64,000 nt of DNA. It comes from Capitella teleta (lineage: Eukaryota; Annelida; Polychaeta; Capitellidae). Both the position numbers and the translations under genes were made by a program. Each line of letters begins with the position of its first letter. Position 1 is the first letter of the stretch. The stretch covers positions 77,636 through 141,635 of the forward strand of contig KB310235.1 of NCBI GenBank assembly GCA_000328365.1, read 5' to 3'. Under the pieces are notes generated by a model, which was given only the letters and a program-made list of their open reading frames with translations, did not search any database and was not told the DNA's origin. This document shows, piece after piece, positions 1 through 13,900 of this stretch.

Positions 1-136
1 AGTCAGAATGAGCTTTTTCTCCAATTCCAGTAATTTAAGAGCTTCTTTCTGGGCCAAAATCGATGTCAGAAGCAATGAAGGAGCTCCCGGGGTTAATCAA
101 CACTTAGACCGAAAACACAATTTCTGCAGCAATTTC

Positions 137-362
137 TTAGAAGAACTTTTGACAATTTAAACGGAATTGGCTTCTGAGGCAGTGAGTAATGACCTGCTTA
201 TAGTCGACTTCGACCTCATCCCTGTCGGCGTCCCACTTGGTGTAAGGTTGCGAGGATTCTGGGATACCCGCAACGTAACCGGAGGCCTTGCTGGGCATAC
301 TGCTGCTGTTGCATACGCCACCACCCCCTCCGTTACAGTTCTGCGTGTTGTAACCGTTCACT
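137..362 (-). CDS. Possible last exon of an unknown gene
   Basis: On the minus strand a pyrimidine-rich acceptor (ttttccag) at 363-370 is followed by about 74 open codons ending in TAA at 137-139. The peptide has a glycine run, then a Ser/Pro/Tyr stretch and an acidic segment containing KWDADRDEVEVDYK, which could suit the cytoplasmic end of a membrane protein. I recognise no family. The upstream exons would lie to the right and I could not find them. A cag|gtcatt donor-like site at about 190 could also end the exon earlier. It may be a chance open frame. Confidence 0.25.
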
Positions 363-3300
363 CTGGAAAAGAGGAAAGAAATGACTCAATGACTCACTGA
401 GTGACTCACAAACTGCATGAAAGAGAACAGACAGGACAGGATGATGGATTGATGTCTGCATTATTAGATGCAATGTCCGAGCAATTCCCGCACAATATCA
501 GAGTAAAGGTGAGATGTTTCACTTATTCGCTAGCGCGGAGCTCTCATCATCAGTTTGATTCATGTGTCCTCTGAGAGAACTACACAGGGAGCAAATCATG
601 GCAGGAAATATGGCCGCCCTTTGGCCCCCTGCGTGAAGGCAGAAAGCGCACGATTGCAACGCACGACAGGCAAAGCGAGCAATCAATGCCAAGACCATCA
701 AACCCAACTGGAAGAGACGGAATCAATGGAGCAGCGCTTCCTCCGTCCATGCAAGAAGCTGAGCCGCTTTTGGGACCGCTGACTTGAGCAACGGAGGAGA
801 AAGTGGAGGAGAAAGAGGAGGCGGTAGGGGGGGACTTTGCAGCCGCAATTGCCACCGATGAGCTTTACATCACGAGCGAAGGAGACAGCGATGAATGAAT
901 GGCGTTTGCATAAGGCGCGTGATGAGGGTAATGATGGCCAGCAGGCCGAAGGGACGGGAAGACGCTGCCTCATTGTAAGGGATTTGTGTACGGGTAAAGA
1001 GGAGGAGGCTGAACGAATGGCGATTGCAATTGCATGCTGTGCGGTGATCCTCTGAACACACGACTGTCGCTGCACAAGTGCGCAGCAGCAGACAATTTGA
1101 GTGGACATCCATCATAGCGAGAAGCCCCTCGATCGCGGTCTCCAGTTGCTGCTGCCTCGACCAGATGCCTCCGCTCGCTGCTCCTTCGCAGCCATTGAAC
1201 AAACACTTTGCCATTCCGAGTGTGAAACCCTCATTGACAGGCGGAAGCGACGATAAGCGGCGCTGGTTGGTCATCGGAGACGTCCGCTCTTCCGCCCAAT
1301 TGCTTGCAGTCGACTCGCTGAGGCCGACCCACTTCTCACATTCATCCGCCTCCCATAAAGGGTTCAACCTATAATTGCAACCATCATGAACGTCACTTGC
1401 GCAGAGTAGAATCAATAGGCAGTGGTCGGAATTACCGCATTGCCCTTTTTTTTTTTCATTTCGCTGCCCAAGCGGTCCTAAACACAAGACCACATAAATC
1501 GATATGCCAGGATGCTCCTTAAAACGGAGAAGAAGAAAAAAAACCCCAAAAAAAACACTACACTACACGCAGAAACATATTGAGCGCTGAATTGCGGATA
1601 ACATCAGGATGCAGAATCACGAGTTAATGTCTGAAGGGCCGAGGAGGAGGAGAAGGAGGAAGAGCTCCTGCAGGGGAGCGCGAGGATGGTGGTATTCCCC
1701 CGGGATGGGCCGTCTCCGGGCAACGCAGAGCGGGTTTATTGGTTGGGCGAGATTGTCTTGCGGTGTGGATTCAATGAAGCAGTCGCTTTCTTAATGCCTA
1801 GCTTGTTCAAGAGCCAATAAAGCCGCGTGCACCCTGCCCCCCCCCTCCCCCTTCCCCCCAGAGTGGGGGCCGCGGGGCTTGGGTTTTATGAAGGGTCTGC
1901 TTCGGTGGTCTCCCCTCATAACACTGTATGTGACATCGCAGCTATATAAAAAGCCAATGATTTGCAGATCTGCTGACAACAGGGGCTGCTGACCGGATCA
2001 ATAATACCAGTGACCGCAGCTGCGTGGATTGCCCAGGGAAATGAGTCAAATGACCGACACAGATGGTCAACACACCAGCAACGTCAGCGGAACAAGATAA
2101 AGCACTTGGAGGGACCAGTGGCGTCTGTCTTCGCAAGAGGATCAACTCCTCCAGGAGCCAAACTCCCATGTTTCAGGCTTTCAGAGGAAGCCACGCAGGC
2201 ACGCTGAGGCAGCGCGGGAGAACGAGCGACTTCGACCCCCCGCGAGCCCCAGGTTCCGAAAGAACTCCGCCCGCAGTATTGCACATGGGTTGATGACGAG
2301 GGCAGCTAACAAGGAAGCTGAATGCGCACGCAACATTTCGCTCTTCAACCTCCCTCAATTAGAAGTCAATTAGGCGGAATTAGGCATCAAGATATGTTTG
2401 CGTGCCACCCAGCTCTGGCATAGCCTCGTTCGCTGAAACACTTGTACCCGGTACTCGTACAAGACGACGCTGAATTACATTATAAGACACGTCAATTGAC
2501 TTCGGGGAAATGCTGAGGCCTTTTCGCCTCCATTTGGGCTCACAAGGACGTGTGCATCGTAAGAGCTATGACTGCGGCACAACGGCAAAGTGCGCGTAAC
2601 TAAATGGGTGCGCAAAAACAAGAGCAACAATCACGAAGCTCAGCGTACTTGCTCGCATGCAGTCATAAAGAACACTTGTTGAAAGAGATCGACACGACAT
2701 GCAACACAGGTGGAGTATAACAAGCGATCAAAATTAAACTCATGTGAATAGAACCAGGGGTTGAGGGGGTGAGGAAACAAGCCGCTTCCCTTTAACAAGT
2801 TACTCCGAGGGACAGCAGATTGATCTCTCAATGAAAGCGAGGCAAGAAGACGACTCGATCCGCTGAGCGGCCGAGTTGCAAGCAGCAGCAGCTGCAGTTG
2901 CCAAGATAAGGACTGAATGGACACGGGCAAGAGACGAGCTGTCACAGCAAATCTAGCTCACCTTCTGTACTTGAAGTAAGACGGCAAGTGCATCCTCGTC
3001 GCATGCGTCGTCAGATGTCTGTGGCGCTGCTGCCGACGACTGCGGCGTGCGTGCGAATGGGGCCACCACGGCCCATCAGATCGATGGCCAGGGGAGGCCG
3101 CCTCCTCCTCGTCCTCCGCCGCCGCCGCGAGTCTTCCGTAAATTCTCGTTGCTCGCAATTAGCAGTTTGCTGGGTCCGCTGCTGCGACCGCAAGTGTCAG
3201 CATACATAATGCAACAACAAGTGTGCTTCATAGGGACACAGCCAATAAGGAAAATTTGCAATTCTCACCCGCTTCTCTTCATTACACCGATCAGCGGTGA

Positions 3301-6300
3301 AGATTCAGCGCAAAATTGAAGACCTCGGTGCATCGCATAAGATATGGACCCAAGAATCCCAGTGGACTGTTAGCCAATGTGCTCGTCCTCGGCAGTCAGA
3401 GATGCTACTGAAGGCTTGTCCGTGTTTTTGTTATTAGTTTCTACTCATAATTTCTCAGACAAAAGCCGATAATTCTACTCTATAGTAATGAGCTACATTT
3501 AGATCACATCATTACCCTGAAAACTCACACCGATTTTCCCATCAGCAAAAAACTCGAACCAGATCCGTCCCGGGAGTTCGCCTGCCCATCAATGGATAAG
3601 ATGAAGAGCGCATTGTTGACGCTGCTGTCGTAGGATATGCAAAGAACAATGCGGACACATGCATCCGAACGCCGCCGGGGTTTGCCCTCGCGTATAATCT
3701 GCGCAATACGATGAACACTTTCCGAGCTAGAAATCAAATTTGCAGCTATTCTTTGACCAATCAACAGCGCACCAGGCATAAGGGACACCGGATGAAGCAA
3801 CACGATTGAGCACGAGGGCGCTCCACTTCCGGTAGGGCCAAAACAAACATGGCGGACGCAGGCTAATCGACACAGGCAGATAGAGCACTGGGGCTAATGG
3901 TGCAGAAGGCAGGAACGCTGACCCGGTGCACACGCCGATCGAATTATAACGCGATAACAAGGACAGCCAATGAGATTACATACGATCAAACACCAGGGGA
4001 AATCAAGAGCTAAGCGCCCTCCATTGGGATTTACATGCACTGTCGCGTTCGGTTTTCCCGCCGGGAGCGATATTGCTTCGTGCGCATATTATCGCTCGGT
4101 GACCGCGTGGAGATTTAGCGCGCCAGGAATCGCTGATGCACGTGATGGAGACAGTAAACACGCGAGAAGAGCCGCGTCGCAAAAGGAACTCGGACGCCAC
4201 GTGCGCGTTCTTCCGTGGCTGAGCACGCGAAATACGACGCAGTATAATCCTGACGAATCGGCGTCACCCAAGGAATTACGACGGACGCAATGAACGGGCT
4301 GAAAGACCGACCGCGTTCATGTCGACAATGAAGGGCAGAACATACACGGTAAGTTGACAAATGGACCACACATATGTGGTGATCATGCAGAGGCAGTGAA
4401 TTGAGACTAAGCGTAGTTTGTGCGCAAAAACGCCAAGACGGCATTTGGGAGCTTAGAAGGGCAACAGAAGGGGAAAGAGCAGGACTTTTACGGCTGTGTC
4501 GCTATAGTCTGTTGCCTCATGTATAAGTAAGGAACAGCAGGTCTTCACTCTTCATCGCCTCGAATTCACGTAATAATTGCAGCTGCTGCTGCTGCAGATA
4601 AGGGCCAGGGTTGGTTGGTTTTGCATTCGTGGACATTCGAACTCATGGGATACACCAAACACCGAATGCAGCCATGAGGGCTTGCGGGGCGGTGTTTCCG
4701 GCTGCACAACAGCTGAATGCAATTGGCACAGGGAAACATATGCCCCAAGTTGTAGGTCTTCTGGCTCACAGCAATTACAGGTAAAGAGAGCAATCAGCGG
4801 AAAGTCCGCTAAATCGTGATGATAATGTGATACACTCATCATCGGCATTACAAAACAGACAAATGTTCACCTCATGAATGATCCTTCTGACTGCCAATTA
4901 GTTTGATCAATTGCATTATTAATTTTTATTCGCCATGCATGCTAGATTTCGCTCAGTTTTATTCCACTTCAAAGCGTAAATGGCACAAAAACAAAGGCTG
5001 CCGCCGCAATAGTGATAATACCATGGTATATGCGGACGTGGTTTTATGGATCTTGAAGGTCATGTTATGTTACCGAAAAGGTATTGTGGACTTTAGGACT
5101 ATTCAACATGAAATATAGCTATATGTTCATTAGAAATTAGTACGCAATATGTGAGCCGATCAAAACTCTGAGACGGGGAAGGAAAGCGAAAAAAAAAAAA
5201 AGGCCAAAAAAAAAAGGCCAAAAAAAGGCCAAAAAAAAAAAAGCGAAAAAAAAAAGCGAAAAAAAAAAAACAACAACCAAAAAACCAAACATAAAACAAA
5301 AAAAACAAAACAAAGAAAAACCCTGTAAATAAATGATCACATTTGAAATACTCTTTTGGTGCGTTTTCTGTAGTCGTTTCGATGAATTTTACTGAGATAT
5401 TGAAAACTAAGATCCGTAAATATTGATGCTGCAATTAAGCGAAATTGAGAGCGCGTGTATCACCAAGGCAACCAACTCGTGTGTATTCGTGGGCTGCAAA
5501 GAGGACACTACCGATGATGGCCAATAATATCTATACCTTAAATCCACGGGGGAAAAACCCCTACAGAAAGCTAACAATATGAGGAATTTTTTACCTTAGG
5601 GGTGTTAAACTTGGCCAAAAGAATGTCTGAAGTGAACACTGAACTCGTGACGTAATAATGACCCGTAATGACCTCTAATCGGCGTTGCGTGGTTTCCCTA
5701 AAACACGATTTATTAAAATTCTTCAGCTACAAAAGAAGAAAATCAGACAGAAATTGAGGGAAAAACTGTCGAGATTATGTTTCGGGTCAGAGCACAGTTC
5801 ATGTTCCACGGATCAGAGGACGATCGCCGGCGAGAAACAAACCGTTAAAGACCATTACAACCAACCGGAACAGACTGAATGTTTGATCTCACCGCCTGTC
5901 TCAGGTGATGATAAATATACACGTAAACGCAGCAGAAGTGTATTGCACGATGGGTGGAGACATTGATCGAATGCCATGTATAGAAAAGTTCTAAAGCAGA
6001 CAGATACTGTGAGGGGGGGGGGGGGGGGAGTGTGCATGCCAGACGCCCATCTCAGAGGCCTAAGCATTGCGAACATGCAGCTGCGGAAGATCAGAAAGCA
6101 ATTAATTCGATGGGCCTTCGAGGCCCCAGGCCACAATGCGATGCAAGAGGACGAAATTAAACGGGATCAATCGACAGCACTTGTATAACATACGATCCGA
6201 AACGCAATCGGCCCAACGAGAGAAATTGCGTGATACACGATTAGTGGAATTACAGTGTGATCACGGGTTACACAATATACAGGTAAGAATCCGCGTTTAA

Positions 6301-7287
6301 TTCTAAAAATGCCTTCCCGCATGCATGGTAAAAACCATATACTTTCCGTCTGGTATTGATCTCAAACGCAGCCATACACATACACGTATACAGACAGGGC
6401 ACAAAGCACAATCTAGGGTAGTCACAAGGGTCGTAGGGAGGAATGAAAGGGCGAGGGAGACCATCCCTTCGCCGGGAAGAGATTCCTTTATGACCGCGGA
6501 TAACAACAGTGGATAACTTTCACCGAGAAGCCGCATCGACAAAGACTAAGTCAATCACGTCCCACACAATGCACTCAATTAGAGGTGCATTGAAATGCGA
6601 GCCACGTACGGCGAATGAAAAGCTCTTCTCATAAGAGGAGAGCTGCTCTACCAACCTGTCATCCTCGTCCTTGTCTGCGGTGGACGACGCCGCCAACGTC
6701 AGCGGCTGCTTTAAGCTCATGTCTACAGGAGCAGCCACGAACGTCGAATGAACGGAGAGCGGCAGAGAAAGCCGACTGAAGCAATGTCGGAGTAACACTG
6801 CCACCGCCCCGCTGGGACGTCGCGTTCAGTGGACGGGCATTGAGAATCGTGGAGCGGCTGAAGCCTTGGCGTCCAATTTTCGGTATGATCACCTCACAAA
6901 GGCTGAGCATATGCGTGCATACACCCGCGGTGAACATCTGCGTCGTTGTCTTAACGAACGACCCCTCAGGGGTCACGACTTACGACGCAGTTCCCTTGAT
7001 TCGTCTACTTTAGGAGCCGATCCGACGGCGTTCGCTACGCAGAAACATGTACAGGTGTATGCACGTGTAGTGATTAGAAAGAAAACACATCATGGAAACG
7101 TTATACCTAGTTACATGCATGTATAGCTCAATACCTCAATGTGTATACTCTGGTGTGCTCTGATAAGCGATCTGAGCGAAACACGCAAGACGTGAAGCCT
7201 ATTATACACATGTGCGTTGCATTGCGTATATTATATTTACACATATATTATATATATTATATATACACGTATACAGGGCAAACACTT
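363..7287. other. Gene-free stretch with low-complexity tracts
   Basis: No coding exon with convincing splice sites or family resemblance was found. The open frames here overlap in several frames and are Arg/Ser/Pro-rich or low complexity. Visible structure is limited to the A-rich array at 5,186-5,321, a 16-G run at 6,013-6,028 and an AT-rich stretch at about 7,228-7,275. The region is visibly richer in CG dinucleotides than the right half of the window. Confidence 0.6.
5186..5321. repeat. A-rich array broken by GGCC and GCG
   Basis: Runs of 7-12 A are separated by ggcc (three times), then gcg, then caacaacc/aaacc units. It looks like a slipped low-complexity array. Phenylalanine-rich minus-strand frames across it are translations of the A tracts, not genes. 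Confidence 0.8.
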
Positions 7288-7555
7288 GGGAACCGCAATA
7301 GCGCAGTGGTAGTGCGCTCTTGCCATCTGGCGTGCAGAGGGCTGTGGGTTCGATTCCCGGATAGGAAGCTCGCCGGGTTCGGCCTGAAACCCCCCATGTC
7401 CACCACAGTATGGCGCATTGCATATAGTGTCCAATCGTGGTACCTGGTTGGACGAAGATGGTTATGTCATCACCAAAGTGGTTGCTCTATTCTTGATGCA
7501 CCACGTCTTGTGTTTATAGCTCGCTGATGGCTTATACGTGACACCTTTCGGGGTC
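7288..7555 (+). mobile_element. tRNA-derived SINE, family 2
   Basis: The 5' end reads like a tRNA: an A-box-like segment (tagcgcagtggtagtgcgc) and a B box (ggttcgattcc) about 35 nt further on, with self-complementary D-arm and T-arm sequences. About 200 nt of unrelated body follow. A tRNA-like head joined to a non-tRNA body is typical of a SINE. The 3' boundary is approximate and I saw no clear target-site duplication. It could be a single diverged tRNA pseudogene, but the extra body argues against that. Confidence 0.6.
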
Positions 7556-10500
7556 CTATAACCAGAGAAATTTTGTTCAGAGACTTTCATAATGGAATTG
7601 TATGATCGCTTTATGAAATTAATTATTACTGCTATTGCATATATACATGTACATGCACTAGTATGATATTATAGTATTATTCACGAAATGTACAGTTATT
7701 CTTTGCAAGTACACGATTAATCTTGCAATCAATCTTCGACTGTGGGTTTTCGTGACAATCTTACCTTTTTTATAATTGTACTATCATTCACCCTTCCACC
7801 AAATTAATTTGGGAGAGTGGAGGGGGGGGGGGGGCGCGCACCGAATTTAAATCAGTCGGATTGAGCACTGTAATCAGCGGAAGATAAGGTAATTGTAAAT
7901 TATAATTGTAAATAATAAATTAAAATTGTAATAATTTTCATTCGATAATAAACCAATGTGTGATGGTCATCATCTAAAATTCTAAATAGAAGGACGAAAA
8001 GCGTATACGCGAAATAATGGTGCGCTATTTGGTGGGTGATATGACAGAATTGTGAATAATTTATGCCTTTATGTAACACTATATCAAGCGGCGCATTGCA
8101 TACATGTGCATGTTCTGTGCATGGAAGGGTCTGACTGGCGTGAATGAAGTCTGTAATCATTCATTTAAAAAAAAAAAAAAGAAGAAAAAAAAGACCGAGA
8201 ACCCCCTCCCCTAGCGTGAGATTTCGGTGAACAGAAGCCGCACACGAGAAGCGGGTTAGTCGGGCACGAAAAAGCGAAAAACGTCGAGTAGACGTGCCTG
8301 GAATGCGACGGACCAGCGAACGAACAGGAGCAGCAGCAGTGGTGCCAGGCGGACGACGTCGGAAGGATGTGACTTGCAGCAGCATCCAGGGCAGCGTTTA
8401 ATTTCTTCGGATGAGTCGGTGCAAAAATTCAGCCGGAAAGTCTCGTTAGTGCAGCAGAATAAAAACCAAAAAAACACAAGAGAAATACAGAGAGAGAGAG
8501 AGAGAGGGGGGGGGAATGAGGGTTTGCATGTGTTTTTGTGCCGAACCAGTAATAACAAGCAACGGCGGAATGGATTGGCGCAATAAGCGAGATCGATGCT
8601 AGGGATGCCGCCGCGAGCGAAAACAAATTTGAAGATGGGATCGCGGGCCATGTGGTAAATGGCTATTCAAGCAGCGGGCAGTAGCGACGTTCGTCTCTCC
8701 GGCTGAGCCCCCATCCATTAGCGGAGCGTCATATTCTGTCAAATTGGCGCTGAAGCCAGCGAAGGGCGAGCGTCGAATGCAGATTGCCAGAGCGGATCAG
8801 CGTCGAAAATGCGCAGCTTCGAAAAGAGGTCCTTAGAGGAATGGGGAAGGATCGAAGGTTGGACGGGGATATCCTTTTGCATTGTGCAATTTCGGACGCT
8901 GCGGCATTCTTTGTGCTAATGGAGAAAATCCGTCTCCATTACCATCATCTACAACGCCAGCCAATAGAAAACGGCCCTGTTATCACTTGCAGAGTTGCGT
9001 TCATGATGAGCTCTATCGCGGAGCTGTAGCTGTCGATCTGCAAGTGAGACGCCGCAATTAACCTCGCTGTTCATGCAGGAGTCTGTTCTGGCGACGCTGC
9101 TTCCAAGTGATGCAGTCTCCGTCAATCAACCCAAGGGCCGATGGGATGACCGATCCATCTTCTACAAGAAAACATTCCCGCAGCACTAATTATCTGCCTT
9201 AATGCAAAATAACTGCAGCTGTAGAACCCTATTGGTCATGCCAGGCTTATCACGTGATCGATACCACGTGACAAAGCGCGCGAAAACGAAATCGTCCGTC
9301 TTATAGAGATATGACCACACTGGAAAAAAAAGAAAAAAAAAAAAAGAAAAAAAAAAAAAAAAAAAAAAAGAACCCAAACAAATCGAGGAGTTTCTCTTCC
9401 AAATCGAAGAATCGAACAATATTAGTTCTGAAATGTTCTTCTGCAACAATGAACCAATCGCTGTCCCAGAGGCGTCCTACGGAGGTAACAAGCCTTTACT
9501 GTCGACGAGGCGTCTCTCGCGTCTGCTCCTCACGCAAAGAACCCGAATTATGGATTATGGCGGCGAAGGAAGGCGTCCCGGGATTAACGCGGAGGGACAT
9601 TTCGAAGGAGCGGGAAATGGAGAGGCGGTCTGGGGATTGCCAACATGATGCATTGGCTGCTGCTGCTGCTGCTGCTGAGGAAGACGCAAGATCAATGGCA
9701 AATAAAGCAGGACACCTCGTATAGACCCCCAAAAGAGTTTGTGGACACGTAGATATAATGGCCGTCATGTTAGTCAGAGTTTGAGCCGTTGGCGACCGCA
9801 TGGAGACATGCATCTGATTGTTATTTCGTTCGCTGCAGTGCTAGCACTGGGGTCACCCAAATTCCAACGACACGACTCGTATACGAGGATGGAGTGTCCC
9901 TTCGGATGTTGTCGGGCAAAAGAAAGCCTTTTACGCCGCTCGGGCCCCGCAGGATTAAGACGTGCGGCCGACGCGGGATTTCGTCGGAGGCGGGAGGGTC
10001 AGGCGTCGCAGCTACATCATTGTCAGCCCCCCACACCCCTCGCCAGGGTCCGCCCGGGGGAGGAAAAGGGAGCTAAATTAGGTACACTTCACAAGGGTCC
10101 ACTGAGCCTGCTCGGCAATTACTCAGAGCAAGACGAGTGTGAATGCAAAGTACTCGATCAAATAAGGGCGTTGACCTTTGACCCGTATAATGAGCCCAAT
10201 AATGGCGACGTCACACGGATGGCGAGGTTTTCTCCTCTTTGTGAAATACGGCTCACAATCTTCCGATTTCGTCACGAAAGGGATGCGGGAAAATGACCAG
10301 AGCGCTAGAAACACGCGATCCTCAATTTCCTTGGCAACTGATAGACATGCTCTTACTTTTACAAACTTCAGTCAACATCAGATTCATGGCAACACAGCCG
10401 CAAGGATGACAGCGGTTGCCATGGCTCAACTCAAACATTCATGACAGCCGTGGGTTTTTTCCTGGGGATTTGTTTTCGCACTTCCAACCAGTTCAGCTTT

Positions 10501-10654
10501 CGTTCAGAATCGAAGGCATTGACCCCAACAAATATTCATAAAAATATATTGGTGGACATGCACCCATGCATGACCCCCAAAAAAAAAGGGGGGGGGGGGC
10601 ATGGAGAAACAGTTGGGTTGATCCCAGGAGGAAATTGAGCCTCGTGAAGGTGCA
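7556..10654. other. Gene-free stretch with simple repeats
   Basis: Contains a G-run (about 7,822-7,834), an A-run (about 8,166-8,190), a GA repeat (about 8,489-8,507), a long A-rich run (9,323-9,370) and a CTG repeat (9,657-9,677). No gene was recognised. A 185-codon plus-strand frame at 9,739-10,296 is Arg-rich and matches no family I know. Confidence 0.6.
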
Positions 10655-10668
10655 ACGACAGGAGTAGA

Positions 10669-10748
10669 GTGAGTGAGTGAGTGAGTTGAGTGAGTGAGTG
10701 AGTAGTGAGTGAGTGAGTGAGTGAGTGAGTGAGTGAGTGAGTGAGTGA
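10669..10748. repeat. (GAGT)n microsatellite grown from a SINE tail
   Basis: About 80 nt of gagt/gagtga units with a few one-base interruptions, joined directly to the SINE body (gatggggtttta). Other copies have only two or three such units at the same place, so the array is an expanded SINE 3' end. Ser-Leu-Thr-His repeat frames here are its translation only. Confidence 0.9.
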
Positions 10749-10926
10749 TGGGGTTTTACGGCTCCACCCAACCCATTCGGGTGATACGGGCGCCAGAACA
10801 GAAGGCCCGGGACCGGGGTTTCCCCATACTCTTATCGATAAATCCCAAGGGTTCTTTATCCTGCATACCACCATAGACAGTACTACACAGCGCCCGGCCT
10901 TGTTACGCAGTTGGGCAGCACTGCAG
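10669..10926 (-). mobile_element. SINE family 1, 5'-truncated copy with expanded tail
   Basis: Minus-strand copy of the SINE seen whole at 15,501-15,841 and 62,201-62,546. It lacks the tRNA-like head but keeps the body, and its 3' tail has expanded into a long (GAGT)n array at 10,669-10,748. A perfect 14-nt target-site duplication, acgacaggagtaga, flanks it at 10,655-10,668 and 10,927-10,940. Loss of the 5' end with a TSD present is typical of LINE-driven retroposition. Confidence 0.9.
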
Positions 10927-10940
10927 ACGACAGGAGTAGA

Positions 10941-13900
10941 TGTATTGTACTAATTATAAATGACGGACAATATGAATGGGCCAAATTATTTTTACAAAAG
11001 TAGAATCAATTAGAAATAATAAACCGGTAAAAGAAAAGTTAAAAGAACAAGAAGACACGGAAAGGCCGAGAGAAAGAGAGAAAGAAGAGAACTGGGAGAA
11101 GATATCGGGAAAGATGGTCAGAGGTTGCAGTATCATCAGAAATTAATCAACCCTTAAAAGATTCAATGCTCACAAAATAGTTCTATCGCACGCTCACCCA
11201 TATCCTAGCACAGAGCTCTCATTGCTCAGAGTATCAGGAGTTTTTCAGGACAATCTTGAACCCTGAAAAACAACTACCGGTAACTAAGAGCAAAAGTGTT
11301 CAACACGCAGGCGCACAGATTGCGGCGGCCGTAACATTTGCGAGACTGCAGCTGGTGCAAGAGCGGTCCCTAGTGGAGTTTTATGAGGACTTACGCTGCT
11401 TGTCGGGGAAACGAGCCAGCCGCAGGCACAGCTCGCAATATCCCATCTGTTTTGGGCGGAGGACATGTTTAGGGACATGCAACTGTGTTTCTTAATTGAA
11501 GGTGGCACGACTTCCCCTTCTAATAAACGGCGACCAGTTCTACGTGAAGTTATGCTGGAGTAAAACAGCCAATAACTCTCTACACAATGTACAAGAATCG
11601 CTTCACTGGGCAGAATACATGCTTGGATTGATCAATTCAATGCTACACATTGCAGCATCAACGCTTGCCTGAACGATACGAATGATGACCCATATAGCTC
11701 CCCGACCACAAATCCCCGGCAATGTCCATTACAACGATGCAGCCAGAAAGCGCATATAAGATGCTATCGGCAAAAGGTTCATCAGCTGAGCTAATGGCAT
11801 CTGACCGTCACAACACTGCACTCATTTGACCTTTGTAACACTCGCAGCAATCAGACAGGAAACCGACATGAACCGAGGAATTAATCGCTGACATGAAGCA
11901 GAGGACGAAATTAACTGCCTTCATTTCTCCAGATGCAACCACAGGCTTCCAACTCACTTATTCCGCCTGCGTTGCATGCACCAACCCTTGAGGTCAATTT
12001 TACACTCGCGAAAAGCAGCAATAAAATCGACAGGGAATAATTCATAGACTTATAACGAGGACATATCTGCCACCCGCGCCGTCTGTCCTCGCTAACATGG
12101 GAATTTCAAATTCTTCTGCTTTTTTTTTTCTTTTTTTTTTTTTTCAAACAGCAAAATAAACTTCCGCAATTGATAGTAACCATAAAAAAAAAAAAAAAAA
12201 AAAAAAGAACCAAGAATTCTCAAGGGAGATGAGCATCAAAGGATTTCAATATTTCACGAAGAAATCACGGATCAGAATACTGATAACATATCAATCGATG
12301 TCAGACTAATCTAATGAAGCTTACATCTCGCTATTACGCAATTCAAAAAGAAACCCAGGCCCATCCTTCAGCCAGCAGTGAACCGGTGCAATAAGCTCGT
12401 GAAGTGAGATTGCTGAAGCCAGATCAGGAGTCGCCTGACTTATAAGGCGGCGGCTTAAAAAATAAGGCTCTCAGCACGCTGAGCACCTCATCAAGCGAGA
12501 GTCCGCAGCCGTCGTCTTATATTCTGTTTTGTCTGATTGCGAGGAGGCGTCCGTTGGGGCTTGACCTGAAAGACGCCTCGCGGACCAAAAGAGCCCTGAA
12601 TCCCCGGGTGCCGGCATTCAGACGCGCATGCGCACCACTGAACAACACGCCTCCATTAGCAAGACGCAATATACTAGCTCCCCAGGCGGAGTACTCAGTT
12701 CACAAAGTGCATGCATTTATTCCGCTATGCAGCACCACCGTGTGCCCGAAGCGTATCCACTGCTAGTGTTTCACATCTTTGTCTCTATGCGCATCGGTTT
12801 GTTGTCAGCAATGATATTCTTTAGAAGTTTAGAAGAAGAAGAAGGAGAAGAAGAAGGAGATGCCCCTGGGAAGGAGTTGTCTCCGGAAAATTCCGAAATG
12901 GAATCGATCCGCGGGGAGCGATTCGTCGGACAAAAGCCGAACGTAGACACAATGCACTAAGTTTTCACCGTTTTCAAAAGAGATCCAAAATCTTCAAGTG
13001 AATGCAGGTACACAAAGTGTGATACAGGAATAGCTCCAATCAAGTGAACCTCAGAGGCACGATTCTAGAATACACAATGAGTGACGGAGAAAGGAAGTAA
13101 GACCATTGCCGAAGAGAGAGAGAGAGAGAGAGAGAGAAAAAAGTTCTTTGTTATGATAGGGGTATAAAAGAGAAGCAAAAATTAGAAGCAATTAACCAGA
13201 ATAGGGAAACGTCGTATAAGATAGCATTTGATGGAACGCAGGAAGAATATGCACAGAGAATGAGATTGAAAAAAAAAGAGAGCAGAACAAGATGGATGGC
13301 CGATAAACACTAGGATGGAAACGGATATTCTGTCAAGAGTAATATGCAACATTTCTGGTTACATTTCATGGTTTCAAAAATGTCTGCCATGATTTGAAGC
13401 CGATTAATTTTGCGATCCAAGACGGATGCCCAATAGCCGATTGCAGTGCTAGTATTGAAAGAGGCGATTCGACAGCAAATCCCGGGATTGTAGCTGAAGA
13501 TGTTATCAGAATAGGGAGGAAAATCAATCATCAGATCCATTGTTGCCGAGGAAGCAAAGCAAAGAAGCAAAAGGAGAAAGAAAAAAAAGAAGACAATTTT
13601 CACAGACGAAGCAGAGACGCAAATCTCGAAGCAAATGATCCGGAATCCGTGTGTGGCGACAGAGGAAAATTCGCACATAAGCAGGATTCAGCTGAGGGAA
13701 ATGTGTGGCAGAGATTTGAGCATTGATTTAATTAGCATCAGGTTAGTTCTGAAGCGAGGGGAGAAGGTGTTATTCACAGAGAATCTCTTGGACGTGATGG
13801 TCTTCAACCCACAATGAAAGACTGTGGCCTAATTATGTGGTTCGTTCACGTAGGAATATGTGGACCAGTTAAGACAGCTCGATAATGGATTGAGTCAGGG

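Noticed and set aside
870-1493. 207-codon minus-strand open frame and overlapping frames
   Set aside because: No start context, splice structure or family resemblance. Several frames are open at once in a CG-rich stretch, as expected by chance.
5099-5434. Phenylalanine-rich membrane-like proteins
   Set aside because: They are translations of an A-rich low-complexity array.
9739-10296. 185-codon plus-strand frame with a signal-peptide-like segment
   Set aside because: The hydrophobic run is internal, the rest is Arg-rich and unlike any known protein, and other frames are equally open.
10493-10874. Ser-Leu-Thr-His repeat proteins
   Set aside because: They are translations of the (GAGT)n SINE tail.
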